A DNA stretch of 15,994 nucleotides, from positions 1 through 15,994 of the forward strand of contig JAITBO010000361.1 of NCBI GenBank assembly GCA_031283505.1, read 5' to 3'. Position 1 is the stretch's first letter. Each line of letters opens with the position of its first letter. The position numbers were made by a program, and so were the translations under genes. The stretch comes from Treponema sp. (GTDB lineage: Bacteria; Spirochaetota; Spirochaetia; Treponematales; Breznakiellaceae). This document shows, piece by piece, positions 6,986 through 14,186 of the stretch. The notes below the pieces were generated by a model. That model saw only the letters and a program-made list of their open reading frames with translations. It was not told the DNA's origin and ran no database searches.

Positions 6986-7746
6986 AGAAACAGGCGTTTT
7001 TTATTGCGCTGAGTTCGCTTTTACTCGGTGCCTGCGGGATTGAGGATTACCCGTATCTTGAGCCGGTTAGGGAGGGTAATATAAGCTGGGAGCTGAATGT
7101 CCAGGCTACGATTTTTTTGCCGTATATTACTTCCCAGCAGTTTACTCATTTCTTAATTTACTACCGTATATATATCAGCGATGAATCTATACTGAGCAAT
7201 ATACTGCCCGATGATATGAGCAAGATTAATTCTACCCTGTATCAGGATTATACATATATCTTACCCTATATAAACACCGATAATACATCTGTTTCAACAC
7301 AAATCGGTACGCTTTTTTCAAACCGGAAGTATTATTCTCTTTTTACTGAATCCTCGGACCTTAATGATTTATTATCAAGTTCAGTCATGGGGCAACGCAT
7401 AGTAATAGATTTTTCTCAGACGACAGACGGACGGAAGCCAACCATAGAAATCAGTGGTACGGAATATGTCCTCTGGCGGACTACCGGCAGGGAACGGGGT
7501 GAAATTTTTGAAATTAAACCTGACAATGACCGGTCTTTTATTAATACTTCCGAATTAAACAGCAGTGAATACGCCGATTCAAAGAACGTCACTGTCAATA
7601 ATGATGTGGTGGACAAGACGGTTTCGGGGTCCCGGTATACCTATGTCTCCATGTATATCGTGTCAACCGGGCATGACCTTATAACCTATAGTCCCATCTA
7701 TTCCCAGCCGGCTTTTATCGGCGTTTTTTGTCTTCCCGAGCCGTAG
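6931..7746 (+). CDS. Putative lipoprotein of unknown function
   Basis: I do not recognise the family. The 271-residue product begins with a polar 20-residue stretch, then a hydrophobic segment (about 22-34) ending in LLGAC, a good lipobox with Cys35 as the lipidation site. The mature part is rich in Tyr, Ser, Thr, Asn and Ile, with short alternating segments (for example YYRIYISDE) that suggest beta structure. Export to the periplasm or outer surface is inferred from the signal. The ATG at 6931 overlaps the TPR gene by 55 nt and has only a weak GAGA upstream. No other start codon lies before the signal sequence. The base composition is clearly lower in G+C than its neighbours: 17 of 60 bases in 7141-7200 against 39 of 60 in 2161-2220. 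This suggests weak constraint, a species-specific gene or transfer. Confidence 0.75.
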   Translation: MDKSGKQQNHCAFGIEFLKKQAFFIALSSLLLGACGIEDYPYLEPVREGNISWELNVQATIFLPYITSQQFTHFLIYYRIYISDESILSNILPDDMSKINSTLYQDYTYILPYINTDNTSVSTQIGTLFSNRKYYSLFTESSDLNDLLSSSVMGQRIVIDFSQTTDGRKPTIEISGTEYVLWRTTGRERGEIFEIKPDNDRSFINTSELNSSEYADSKNVTVNNDVVDKTVSGSRYTYVSMYIVSTGHDLITYSPIYSQPAFIGVFCLPEP

Positions 7747-7906
7747 GTCATGCCGAGGATCGTTCCCATCATCTGGCACATAGGGTAAAACACTGAATGA
7801 AAAAGGCCAACTTATTGCCGATTGTAAAGCGCACAACATACTTTTGATAATGTGTATTCTGTCTACTTCGATATATGTTTTCCTAATGCGCAAGGGATAG
7901 AAGCGG

Positions 7907-7944
7907 AATAAGTTTTGACAGGCTAAAGCCTGTCAAAACTTATT
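7907..7944. terminator. Perfect 17-bp inverted repeat, likely bidirectional terminator
   Basis: Arm AATAAGTTTTGACAGGC (7907-7923) is exactly complementary to 7928-7944, with a 4-base loop TAAA. The outer arm is A/T-rich and the inner arm is GACAGGC, so a transcript read from either strand folds into a strong hairpin. It ends with a modest U content but no long U-run. The position between convergent genes suits a shared terminator. It could instead be a dispersed palindromic repeat of the genome, which a copy count would show. Confidence 0.65.
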
Positions 7945-7960
7945 ATAGCGGATAGCCCGG

Positions 7961-7977
7961 TCGCCGCACTGCGGCGA
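7961..7977. terminator. Short GC-rich hairpin downstream of the radical SAM gene
   Basis: TCGCCGC (7961-7967) pairs perfectly with GCGGCGA (7971-7977) around a 3-base loop. It lies 24 bases past the stop of the minus-strand gene and just before the larger palindrome in that direction. No U-tract follows, so termination activity is uncertain. The two hairpins may act together or belong to one repeat element. Confidence 0.4.
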
Positions 7978-8000
7978 TGCGCCCTGAATAAATCGTGGAT

Positions 8001-10487
8001 TTAGACGGTTTGCTCGTACAAAGCCCGGTAGACGCCGAAATACGAAGCCGGTTCTTCCTGGTTTGCCGTACTTTTGGCAAGGATCGATTTTCTGTTCAGG
8101 CCGAAAAGGGATTCACCGGCGTCAAGCCGTTCCCGGCGGTATCGCTTTTCCTCAGCGGCGCGTACAAGATCCGGTCGTTCGGCTGGAGCCGGTTCCCCGG
8201 TCCCGATACCAGCGGAAGCCGGAGGTTCATACGCGAAGCCCCAGAGCAGCGAAGCGACGGAATGTTTTTTTGTCCCTGCGGGAATGTACACGTTGAGGGC
8301 CTCCTTCACTGTGAACCCTTCGGGCAATTGGGGGTTGAGGCGTTCCGCAAAGGAAAGAGCGTCAAAGAAACCGTCCGTATCCAGGGTGGCAATCTCTCCT
8401 TCGGCAAAGACGCCTATGGATATAGGGGACGCGAAGTCAAGCCTGGGCAGGGGGTTGAAACCTTCGGAAAACTGGACAGGAACGCCCGCCCTCTGAAGGG
8501 CCATGGAAAACACCTCGATGACCGCAAGATGAGGAAGCCAAACGGCGGGGCCCGATTTGGAGAAGGAGAACAAGATGCGATAGGTTGCCGGATCCCGCTT
8601 GTCCCTGACAGCGCCCTGAATGTCACGATGGGCAGGTTCTTCTGAAAGATTTTCGGTTGACGGCGGAGAACTGCTGTCCCCGGCGTTTTCGATTAGCCTG
8701 CCCCAGCCCGGACAGATGCCGCAGGGGTGAGCGCAGGACGGCGCGCAGGGCGGTGTGGGTGTGGAAAGGCCGGCGGAGGCCCTCTGCGCTTCTTCCGCTA
8801 AAAAACGGAGACCGGTTCCGCTGTTGACGCTCTCCCATGGAAGGGGGGCATCTAATTTTTTCTTAGCCAGAACGGTTTCCACAAGGGAGCGATCCTTTTC
8901 AAAGACGCCGCGCCAGATGTCTTTCCTGATATAGTCGTCCCAGGCATCCAGGCGGCATCCTTGGTTAAAGGCGTCCTCTATCAGGTCCCCTACCCGCTCA
9001 TTCCCCCGGCTGATAACCCCTTCCAGAACGGAGATGAAGGGATCCTGGATTCCCACCTTGTGGCCCTCCGGCTTAAGACTCCGCCTGATGTATTCGAGTT
9101 TTTCTCGCGCCGTATCCTCGTCAATTTGGGCGGCCCATTGAAAAGGCGTATGGGGTTTGGGAACAAAGGCGCCGGCGTTGATGTTGAAGTTCATGCCGGT
9201 CTTGCGGGCCACGTCCCGGATAAAGGCGACAATTTCCTCTTCTTCATGACCGATCCCGCCCTGACAACCCGCCTCAGGCCATCCCATCGGCAGTCCAATC
9301 ATAAAATAGAATTTCGCTCCCCGCCAGCCGTTCCTGCGGGCCTCTTTGAGGATGGCGATCACCGAGTCCCGGGAGACTTCTTTGTTGATGGCGAGTTGCC
9401 AGGCATCCACCGGAGTTTCCACCGCGAAGGTAAGGCCGCTCCTGCGTACTGCGGAGATTTTTTCCAGAATGGGGAGGGAAAACGTAGATACCCGCAGAGA
9501 AGGTAATTGAAACGAGACATGGGAGGAGCCGTAGGTCCGGTTCAGCTTTTCAAGGAGGGCGTCTATGTACCGGTAATCCCCGGTAGAAAGGGAGGAAAGA
9601 CTTATTTCCCGGTACCCCCCGGATCGGATAAAGGCGTCCGCTTCGGCAAGCACGACGTTTGAATCTTTCTGCCGCATGGGCCGGTACCAGATACCCGCGT
9701 GGCAGAAACGGCAGCCGTTAGGACAGCCCCTCATGATTTCTACTGCCCCGTGGTGCTGTACGGTCTTCATGCCGGCCACCGGGAAGACCGCCGCCAGAGG
9801 CCCGGCGGAGGCAAAACCCGTGTCCACAGCCCGGCGGACGGCGGTTTTCCCCGGCATCCACACCGAAGGGTGGGAGGTCATGTGGGAAAGCAGGGCTCCC
9901 CTTCCCTCCCCTCTTTTTTTCATTTCGGCAAGTTCTTCCGTCAGGGCAAAGAAACCGCCTTCGGCCTCCCCTATCCAGAAGGCGTCAACAAAGGGCGCAT
10001 AGGGCAAAGGGTTGGAAACACAGGGGCCTCCCATGATCACCAGGGGGGCCCGCCCGGTACGTTCGGAAGAGCGAAGAGGGACGCCCGATAACGAGAGGAT
10101 GGCAAGAACGCCGGTGATCCCAAGCTCGTAGCCCAAGGTAAACCCCAGGATGTCCAGGTCCCGGACTCTGACGCCGGTATCAAGACAGTAGAGGGGAATC
10201 CCCTTGTCCCGAATCAGGGCCTCAAAGTCGGGCGCGGGGGCAAAAACCCTGTCGCAGGCAATTCCCGGAATTTTGTTCAGCCGATTGTAGAGTATGCGCA
10301 GGGCCTGGTTGGACATTCCAATTTCGTAGAGATCGGGAAAGGCGACGGCCATTTTGAGGGCCGCGTTCCGCATCATATCTTTTGAGGCAAGGCGGCCATA
10401 TTCGCCTCCGGTATAACGGGCGGGTTTTTCGACCTCAAGCAGGTGTTTTCCCAGGGCTTCTCCGGGATCGACAAAGGCGATCCCCAT
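8001..10487 (-). CDS. B12-binding-type radical SAM protein fused to DUF2344 (TIGR03960 + TIGR03936)
   Basis: An 828-residue fusion of two families whose biochemical function I do not know to be established. The N-terminal part begins with the family motif VEKPARYTGGEY (about residues 20-31), then a cobalamin-binding-like region with FPDLYEIGMSN. The radical SAM core has the cluster motif CPNGCRFC (Cys255, Cys259, Cys262), expected to hold a 4Fe-4S cluster and cleave S-adenosylmethionine. A second cluster, C-x3-C-x3-C-x2-C, lies at Cys581, 585, 589 and 592. A polar linker follows, then from about residue 632 a DUF2344-type domain (FSKSGPAVWLPHL, FSEGFNPLPRLDFASP). In many bacteria these are two adjacent genes. 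The ATG at 10487 shares one base with the rodA stop (TAATG) and has no Shine-Dalgarno, so translation is probably coupled. The reading frame stays open to 10913, but that part overlaps rodA and lacks family similarity. Confidence 0.88.
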   Translation of the reverse strand: MGIAFVDPGEALGKHLLEVEKPARYTGGEYGRLASKDMMRNAALKMAVAFPDLYEIGMSNQALRILYNRLNKIPGIACDRVFAPAPDFEALIRDKGIPLYCLDTGVRVRDLDILGFTLGYELGITGVLAILSLSGVPLRSSERTGRAPLVIMGGPCVSNPLPYAPFVDAFWIGEAEGGFFALTEELAEMKKRGEGRGALLSHMTSHPSVWMPGKTAVRRAVDTGFASAGPLAAVFPVAGMKTVQHHGAVEIMRGCPNGCRFCHAGIWYRPMRQKDSNVVLAEADAFIRSGGYREISLSSLSTGDYRYIDALLEKLNRTYGSSHVSFQLPSLRVSTFSLPILEKISAVRRSGLTFAVETPVDAWQLAINKEVSRDSVIAILKEARRNGWRGAKFYFMIGLPMGWPEAGCQGGIGHEEEEIVAFIRDVARKTGMNFNINAGAFVPKPHTPFQWAAQIDEDTAREKLEYIRRSLKPEGHKVGIQDPFISVLEGVISRGNERVGDLIEDAFNQGCRLDAWDDYIRKDIWRGVFEKDRSLVETVLAKKKLDAPLPWESVNSGTGLRFLAEEAQRASAGLSTPTPPCAPSCAHPCGICPGWGRLIENAGDSSSPPSTENLSEEPAHRDIQGAVRDKRDPATYRILFSFSKSGPAVWLPHLAVIEVFSMALQRAGVPVQFSEGFNPLPRLDFASPISIGVFAEGEIATLDTDGFFDALSFAERLNPQLPEGFTVKEALNVYIPAGTKKHSVASLLWGFAYEPPASAGIGTGEPAPAERPDLVRAAEEKRYRRERLDAGESLFGLNRKSILAKSTANQEEPASYFGVYRALYEQTV

Positions 10488-11797
10488 TAGTGCTGGTACC
10501 GCCGCATATAAATGCTTAAAGACAGGCCTATGCCGGTCATGGCGGAGAGGAGCGCCGAACCGCCGTAGGACATGAACAGAAGGGGTATCCCGGTGATGGG
10601 CATGATCCCCATGGTCATTCCCACATTGACAAGAAAATGAAAGATATACATGGCGGAAAGTCCCGCAGTGATACAGGAACCGTAGGTGTCTGCGGCGGTC
10701 TTCATGATTCTGATTAACCTGAGGCAGATGAGCAGGAAGAGGACAAAAACGATCACGCCGCCCAAAAATCCCCATTCTTCGGAAAAAATAGAAAAAATAA
10801 AATCCGTACTCTGTTGGGGCAGGAAGCGGTAATGGCTTTGGGTGCCCTGGAGGTATCCTTTTCCCCAAAGTCCGCCGGAACCGATGGCAGTGATAGACTG
10901 GATGATGTTCCACCCCGAACCCCGGGGGTCCACATCGGGATCCAGGAAAACGATGAGCCGCATGATCTGGTAATTTTTGAGAACCTTATGTGACAAAAAG
11001 GAAGCGCCCAGGGAGAAGATCACGGTGGCGGCGCTGTAGGCTATCCAGTAAAAGTATCGCTTCTTGAACCCCAGATACCCAAAAAGGGCGATGGACAGAA
11101 TCGCCGCAAAGGCCATCACGGAGGCGCCCACGAAGCGCAGGTTCATGAGAATGTCCAGGGACGGCAGGGCGTCCCTGAGAATGTAGGACTGCCAGAGGGG
11201 CAGTACCATGAGGATGACGGTCAACCCTATGCAGATCCCGAGGAAAACCACGTACCTGGTGGAAAGACCCGCGATAAAAGTCATCACCAGCAGTATTGGG
11301 ATGAACACTAAAGATGTGCCGAAATCCGGCTGAATCAGGATGAGGCCCATGGGGATGAACACGATCACGCAGGACAGGATAAAGCGCATAAAAGTATTTT
11401 GGCTTCGTTTTGAAGCGTCCAAATACCGGGCAAGAAAAAGGATGGTAGTAATCTTGGCGAATTCCGAAGGCTGTATACCGAAGGAACCTATGCCAAGCCA
11501 GGCCCGGGCGCCGTTTACCTGCCGGCCAAAAATACAGGTAAAGGCCAAAAGGCCCAATGTTCCAAGATACAGGTAAATCGAAATATCGAAAAACCTGCGG
11601 TAATTGATCAGGGCCAGGACAATGGCCAAGACAAGCCCCCCGGAAGCCCAGATGATCTGTCTGATGTATTCTGTGGACACCGAATTGCCTGTAGAAGTTA
11701 TACCGGAAGAATAGATGAAAAGGATCCCGAATACGGAAAGGATTATGGCCGCAAGGAGAAGCGTATAATCAAACTCAAGAAAATCTCTCAGCCTCAT
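10487..11797 (-). CDS. rodA: Peptidoglycan glycosyltransferase RodA (SEDS family)
   Basis: RodA polymerises lipid II into glycan strands during side-wall growth, working with PBP2 in the inner membrane. The 436-residue protein shows SEDS hallmarks: NGARAWLGIG with QPSEFAK (about 95-115), LIQPDFGTSLVF, DPRGSGWNIIQS with IGSGGLWGKG, and STDFIFSIFSEEWGF, in which Asp332 matches the catalytic Asp of E. coli RodA. It is about 66 residues longer than the E. coli protein. The excess sits between residues about 204 and 272 and appears to add two membrane spans (about 224-243 and 248-267). The ATG at 11797 overlaps the mrdA stop by one base (TAATG). Upstream codons in the same frame belong to the mrdA region and are not RodA-like. 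There is no clear ribosome site, so coupling to mrdA is likely. Confidence 0.94.
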   Translation of the reverse strand: MRLRDFLEFDYTLLLAAIILSVFGILFIYSSGITSTGNSVSTEYIRQIIWASGGLVLAIVLALINYRRFFDISIYLYLGTLGLLAFTCIFGRQVNGARAWLGIGSFGIQPSEFAKITTILFLARYLDASKRSQNTFMRFILSCVIVFIPMGLILIQPDFGTSLVFIPILLVMTFIAGLSTRYVVFLGICIGLTVILMVLPLWQSYILRDALPSLDILMNLRFVGASVMAFAAILSIALFGYLGFKKRYFYWIAYSAATVIFSLGASFLSHKVLKNYQIMRLIVFLDPDVDPRGSGWNIIQSITAIGSGGLWGKGYLQGTQSHYRFLPQQSTDFIFSIFSEEWGFLGGVIVFVLFLLICLRLIRIMKTAADTYGSCITAGLSAMYIFHFLVNVGMTMGIMPITGIPLLFMSYGGSALLSAMTGIGLSLSIYMRRYQH

Positions 11798-13683
11798 TAT
11801 TCCCGTCGCCCCTGTATAGGCATGATGTACTGCAAACCCAGAGCGCGGACCGCTTCTTCGTAAGTTTGGCCCGCAAATATGCCCTGAAAAATGATGGCTG
11901 ACGCATAGGGCGCCCACCATTCCCAGTTATTGACAGCTTCCACGATGATCGACACCACAATCTGTTCTTCGGGGTTTTCCGTTTCGTAGGGGGCGTATGC
12001 GGCAAACCATGAATGCCACTTGTTCTGGATCCCTATCTCGCCGGTCCCTGTCTTTCCCGCGATTTCCACAGCTTTAATGTTCAAGGGGAACCGGGCCGTT
12101 CCTTCACTTATCACGGACCTCATGTCCCTGCGTACCCTGGCGAAAATTTCGGGCCGGATTTCACTTTCGTGAATAACGCGCCGGGACGTTCCCTGCTCAA
12201 CCGTCCCTGTAAGGGGATCCCTCACTTCTTTCAGCAAATGGGGTTGGTATATAACGCCGTCATTCACCACCATAGCTACCATGTTAGCCATTTGAATGGG
12301 AGTTACCAGGGTGTACCCCTGGCCTATGGACATATTCATGGTGTCCCCGCCCAGCCACCGTTCATGGAACCGGCGGTCCTTCCATTGAGGGGTGGGAATA
12401 AAGCCGCTGATCTCCCCCGGCAGGTCTATCCCGGAAAGCTCGCCGAAACCGAATTCCCGGGCGTAGGAAACAATGCGCTCCACCCCCAGGTAGTCCCGTC
12501 CCACATTCCAATAGTAGATGTCGCAGGATTGGGCCATGGCCTGCTGGAGGTTGAGCCTGCCATGGCCGGGTTTGCGGATATGACAGTGCCAGAGCCTGTC
12601 GCCGTAGGAGAGCTCTCCCTGGCAGTCAACCTGCTGTTCAGGAGGAAAGGCGTTCTCCGCCAGTATTCCTGTGGTCATCACAATCTTGAATGTCGAAGCC
12701 GGAGGATAGCTTGACTGTATGGCCCGGTTCAGGAAGGGTTTGTTGGGATCATCGATGAGCGCCTGATATTCGTTTCCCATACCGATACGGCTGAAAAGGT
12801 CGGGATCGTACCAGGGATACGAGACCATAGCGAGTATCTCCCCATTGGAAGGACGAGTCACCACCACCGCTCCCATACGGTTTCCCAAGGCATTTTCCGC
12901 CAGGGTCTGGATGGCACCGTCTATGGTTAGGACCAGATTTTTCCCCATTTCCGGCGGTTCCCTGAGGTAATTGACATCCTCGGCTATACGCCGTCCCCGG
13001 ACATCTACGGTGCGGGTTTCCCTGCCTTTCTTACCCCGGAGGAGTTCATCGTACTGCCTTTCTATACCGGCCTTGCCTATCATGTCTCCCTGCTGATACC
13101 CCCGGTTGTAGAGCATGGTAAGTTCGTCCCTGGTAATATCCCCCACATAACCTATGATGTGGGAGAGGCTTCTTGTTTCCGGATAGTTCCGTATAGGTTT
13201 GGACTGCCAGGAAACTCCGGGCAGGGAATCCACGTTTTCCGCAAGAGAAGCAATAGCAGCGAAAGAAACGTTGGACGCAATCTCCACCGGCTGGTAAAGG
13301 TAGTAATACTGTGAAGGTATCTTGCGCTCTATTTGTTCCCGGGAAGTGTCGAGTATCCGGGCAACACGGCTTATAATATCCGTGATTTCTCCCCGGGGAA
13401 CCTCCGCCGGGGTAATGCTCACCGCGAAAGAATCGGCGTTGAGCACCAGGGGCCGACTGAAGTTTCTGTCGTAGATTTCTCCTCTTTGGGCGGGAATCAC
13501 CGTAGTACGCCGGGCTATATCCTGGGCCCGGGCAACATACATTTCGCCGCTTAATATCTGCATACTGAAAAGCCGAGCGGTATAACCTATAAAAATAAGA
13601 ATGAATACTGTCCGCAGAATAGGTATTCTTAGATCAGACCGTTCTTCGGAGGAAGCGGAATTTTGGGGCGGAATCTGAGGCAT
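11797..13683 (-). CDS. mrdA: Penicillin-binding protein 2 (elongasome transpeptidase)
   Basis: This class B penicillin-binding protein crosslinks new peptidoglycan on the periplasmic face and activates RodA. It has 628 residues. A single membrane anchor lies at about 21-44, followed by RGEIYDRN (67-74) and the dimerisation/pedestal region with LSHIIGYVG. The transpeptidase domain has all three catalytic motifs: STFK (Ser330, Lys333), SCD (Ser386, Asp388) and KTGT (Lys544). The Ser and Lys positions match the numbering I recall for E. coli PBP2. The ATG at 13683 is preceded by a strong AGGAGG site within the mreD end and overlaps the mreD stop by one base (TGATG). Its location between mreD and rodA is the classic arrangement. 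Confidence 0.95.
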   Translation of the reverse strand: MPQIPPQNSASSEERSDLRIPILRTVFILIFIGYTARLFSMQILSGEMYVARAQDIARRTTVIPAQRGEIYDRNFSRPLVLNADSFAVSITPAEVPRGEITDIISRVARILDTSREQIERKIPSQYYYLYQPVEIASNVSFAAIASLAENVDSLPGVSWQSKPIRNYPETRSLSHIIGYVGDITRDELTMLYNRGYQQGDMIGKAGIERQYDELLRGKKGRETRTVDVRGRRIAEDVNYLREPPEMGKNLVLTIDGAIQTLAENALGNRMGAVVVTRPSNGEILAMVSYPWYDPDLFSRIGMGNEYQALIDDPNKPFLNRAIQSSYPPASTFKIVMTTGILAENAFPPEQQVDCQGELSYGDRLWHCHIRKPGHGRLNLQQAMAQSCDIYYWNVGRDYLGVERIVSYAREFGFGELSGIDLPGEISGFIPTPQWKDRRFHERWLGGDTMNMSIGQGYTLVTPIQMANMVAMVVNDGVIYQPHLLKEVRDPLTGTVEQGTSRRVIHESEIRPEIFARVRRDMRSVISEGTARFPLNIKAVEIAGKTGTGEIGIQNKWHSWFAAYAPYETENPEEQIVVSIIVEAVNNWEWWAPYASAIIFQGIFAGQTYEEAVRALGLQYIMPIQGRRE

Positions 13684-14186
13684 CAGGTTTCCCTCCTGCC
13701 AATCAGCAGGGTCTTAAAAAGTTTTAAGAGCCCGAACAAAAAAGGAGCGGTAAGAGTGTTCAACAGTAATTCTACCCAAAGCACCGGCCCGGCAAGGGAA
13801 TATGCGGGAACGGCCTTGGAAAAGAGCAGGTTAAGAATAAAATACAAGATCGCCTTGATTGCTGTGGCAGCCGCGCAAAGGGCCATGGGAAGGAAAACGC
13901 CGTCGAGGAAGAAGGTTCCATTCATGCGCCCTCCTGCGGCCCCTATAAGGGTACGGATGAAAGCGTTGAGGCCCAGAGGGGCGGCGGAAAGGAAGTCCAG
14001 CAGGATACCGGAAAAAAAACCCGTCAACTGCCCTGTCATGGTCCCGTTCACATAGGCGCAGAACACCAGGACCCCCAGGGCAAGATCCGGTACGGCGTGA
14101 TAGACGGCCAGACGGGAAAGTAGCGTTGACTGGAGAATACCCGCGATAAGGGCAAAAACAGTACCCCAGATAACCGGTTTAGTCAT
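13683..14186 (-). CDS. mreD: Rod shape-determining protein MreD
   Basis: MreD is a small inner-membrane protein of the MreBCD elongasome, thought to link MreB/MreC to the peptidoglycan synthases. From 14186 it has 167 residues with five to six hydrophobic spans. The MreD-like segment PDLALGVLVFCAYVNG and the following GxxxGLLxD-like motif (GFFSGILLDFLSAAPLG) are visible. The ATG at 14186 gives MTKPVIW and leads straight into the first span. It overlaps the mreC stop by 8 nt, with GGAGG only 2 nt upstream. The in-frame ATG at 14207 would add seven residues and has no clear ribosome site, so the choice is not certain. The stop overlaps the mrdA ATG. Confidence 0.85.
   Translation of the reverse strand: MTKPVIWGTVFALIAGILQSTLLSRLAVYHAVPDLALGVLVFCAYVNGTMTGQLTGFFSGILLDFLSAAPLGLNAFIRTLIGAAGGRMNGTFFLDGVFLPMALCAAATAIKAILYFILNLLFSKAVPAYSLAGPVLWVELLLNTLTAPFLFGLLKLFKTLLIGRRET
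13692..13697 (-). promoter_or_regulatory. Strong ribosome binding site of mrdA
   Basis: The minus strand reads AGGAGG here, 8 nt before the mrdA ATG and inside the last codons of mreD. It is the best Shine-Dalgarno in this operon. It suggests that PBP2 can be initiated independently, whereas rodA and the radical SAM gene rely on coupling. Confidence 0.65.

Larger units (their letters stand above)
7747..8000. other. Intergenic region between two convergent operons
   Basis: This stretch separates the ends of the lipoprotein gene (+) and the radical SAM gene (-). It contains a perfect 34-base inverted repeat at 7907-7944 and a short GC-rich hairpin at 7961-7977. The left part (7747-7906) shows no gene I can support. 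Short open stretches on either strand are interrupted and lack credible starts. Confidence 0.6.

Noticed and set aside
7774..7779. TGGCAC resembling the -24 part of a sigma54 promoter
   Set aside because: No TTGC-type -12 element lies at the required distance, and no gene starts downstream on that strand.
7663..7893. 76-codon open frame on the - strand in the convergent gap, and short + strand stretches near 7797-7911
   Set aside because: The minus frame overlaps the lipoprotein end and resembles nothing. A 27-residue + strand stretch ending at the TAA near 7911 could be a gene remnant, but it is too short to support and has a stop directly upstream.
7995..8645. 216-codon open frame on the + strand opposite the DUF2344 domain
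   Set aside because: It is antisense to a recognisable conserved domain and its composition fits a shadow frame.
10488..10913. Upstream extension of the radical SAM frame by 142 codons
   Set aside because: This part overlaps rodA in another frame, is rich in His/Arg/Pro/Cys as expected of a shadow, and precedes the conserved N-terminus. The TAATG start at 10487 is far more convincing.
11798..11920. Upstream extension of the rodA frame into mrdA
   Set aside because: The 41 extra residues are not SEDS-like and overlap the conserved PBP2 C-terminus. The start at 11797 leads directly into the first membrane span.
12013..12714. 233-codon open frame on the + strand opposite mrdA
   Set aside because: It is antisense to the catalytic domain of PBP2, with no start signal and no family resemblance.
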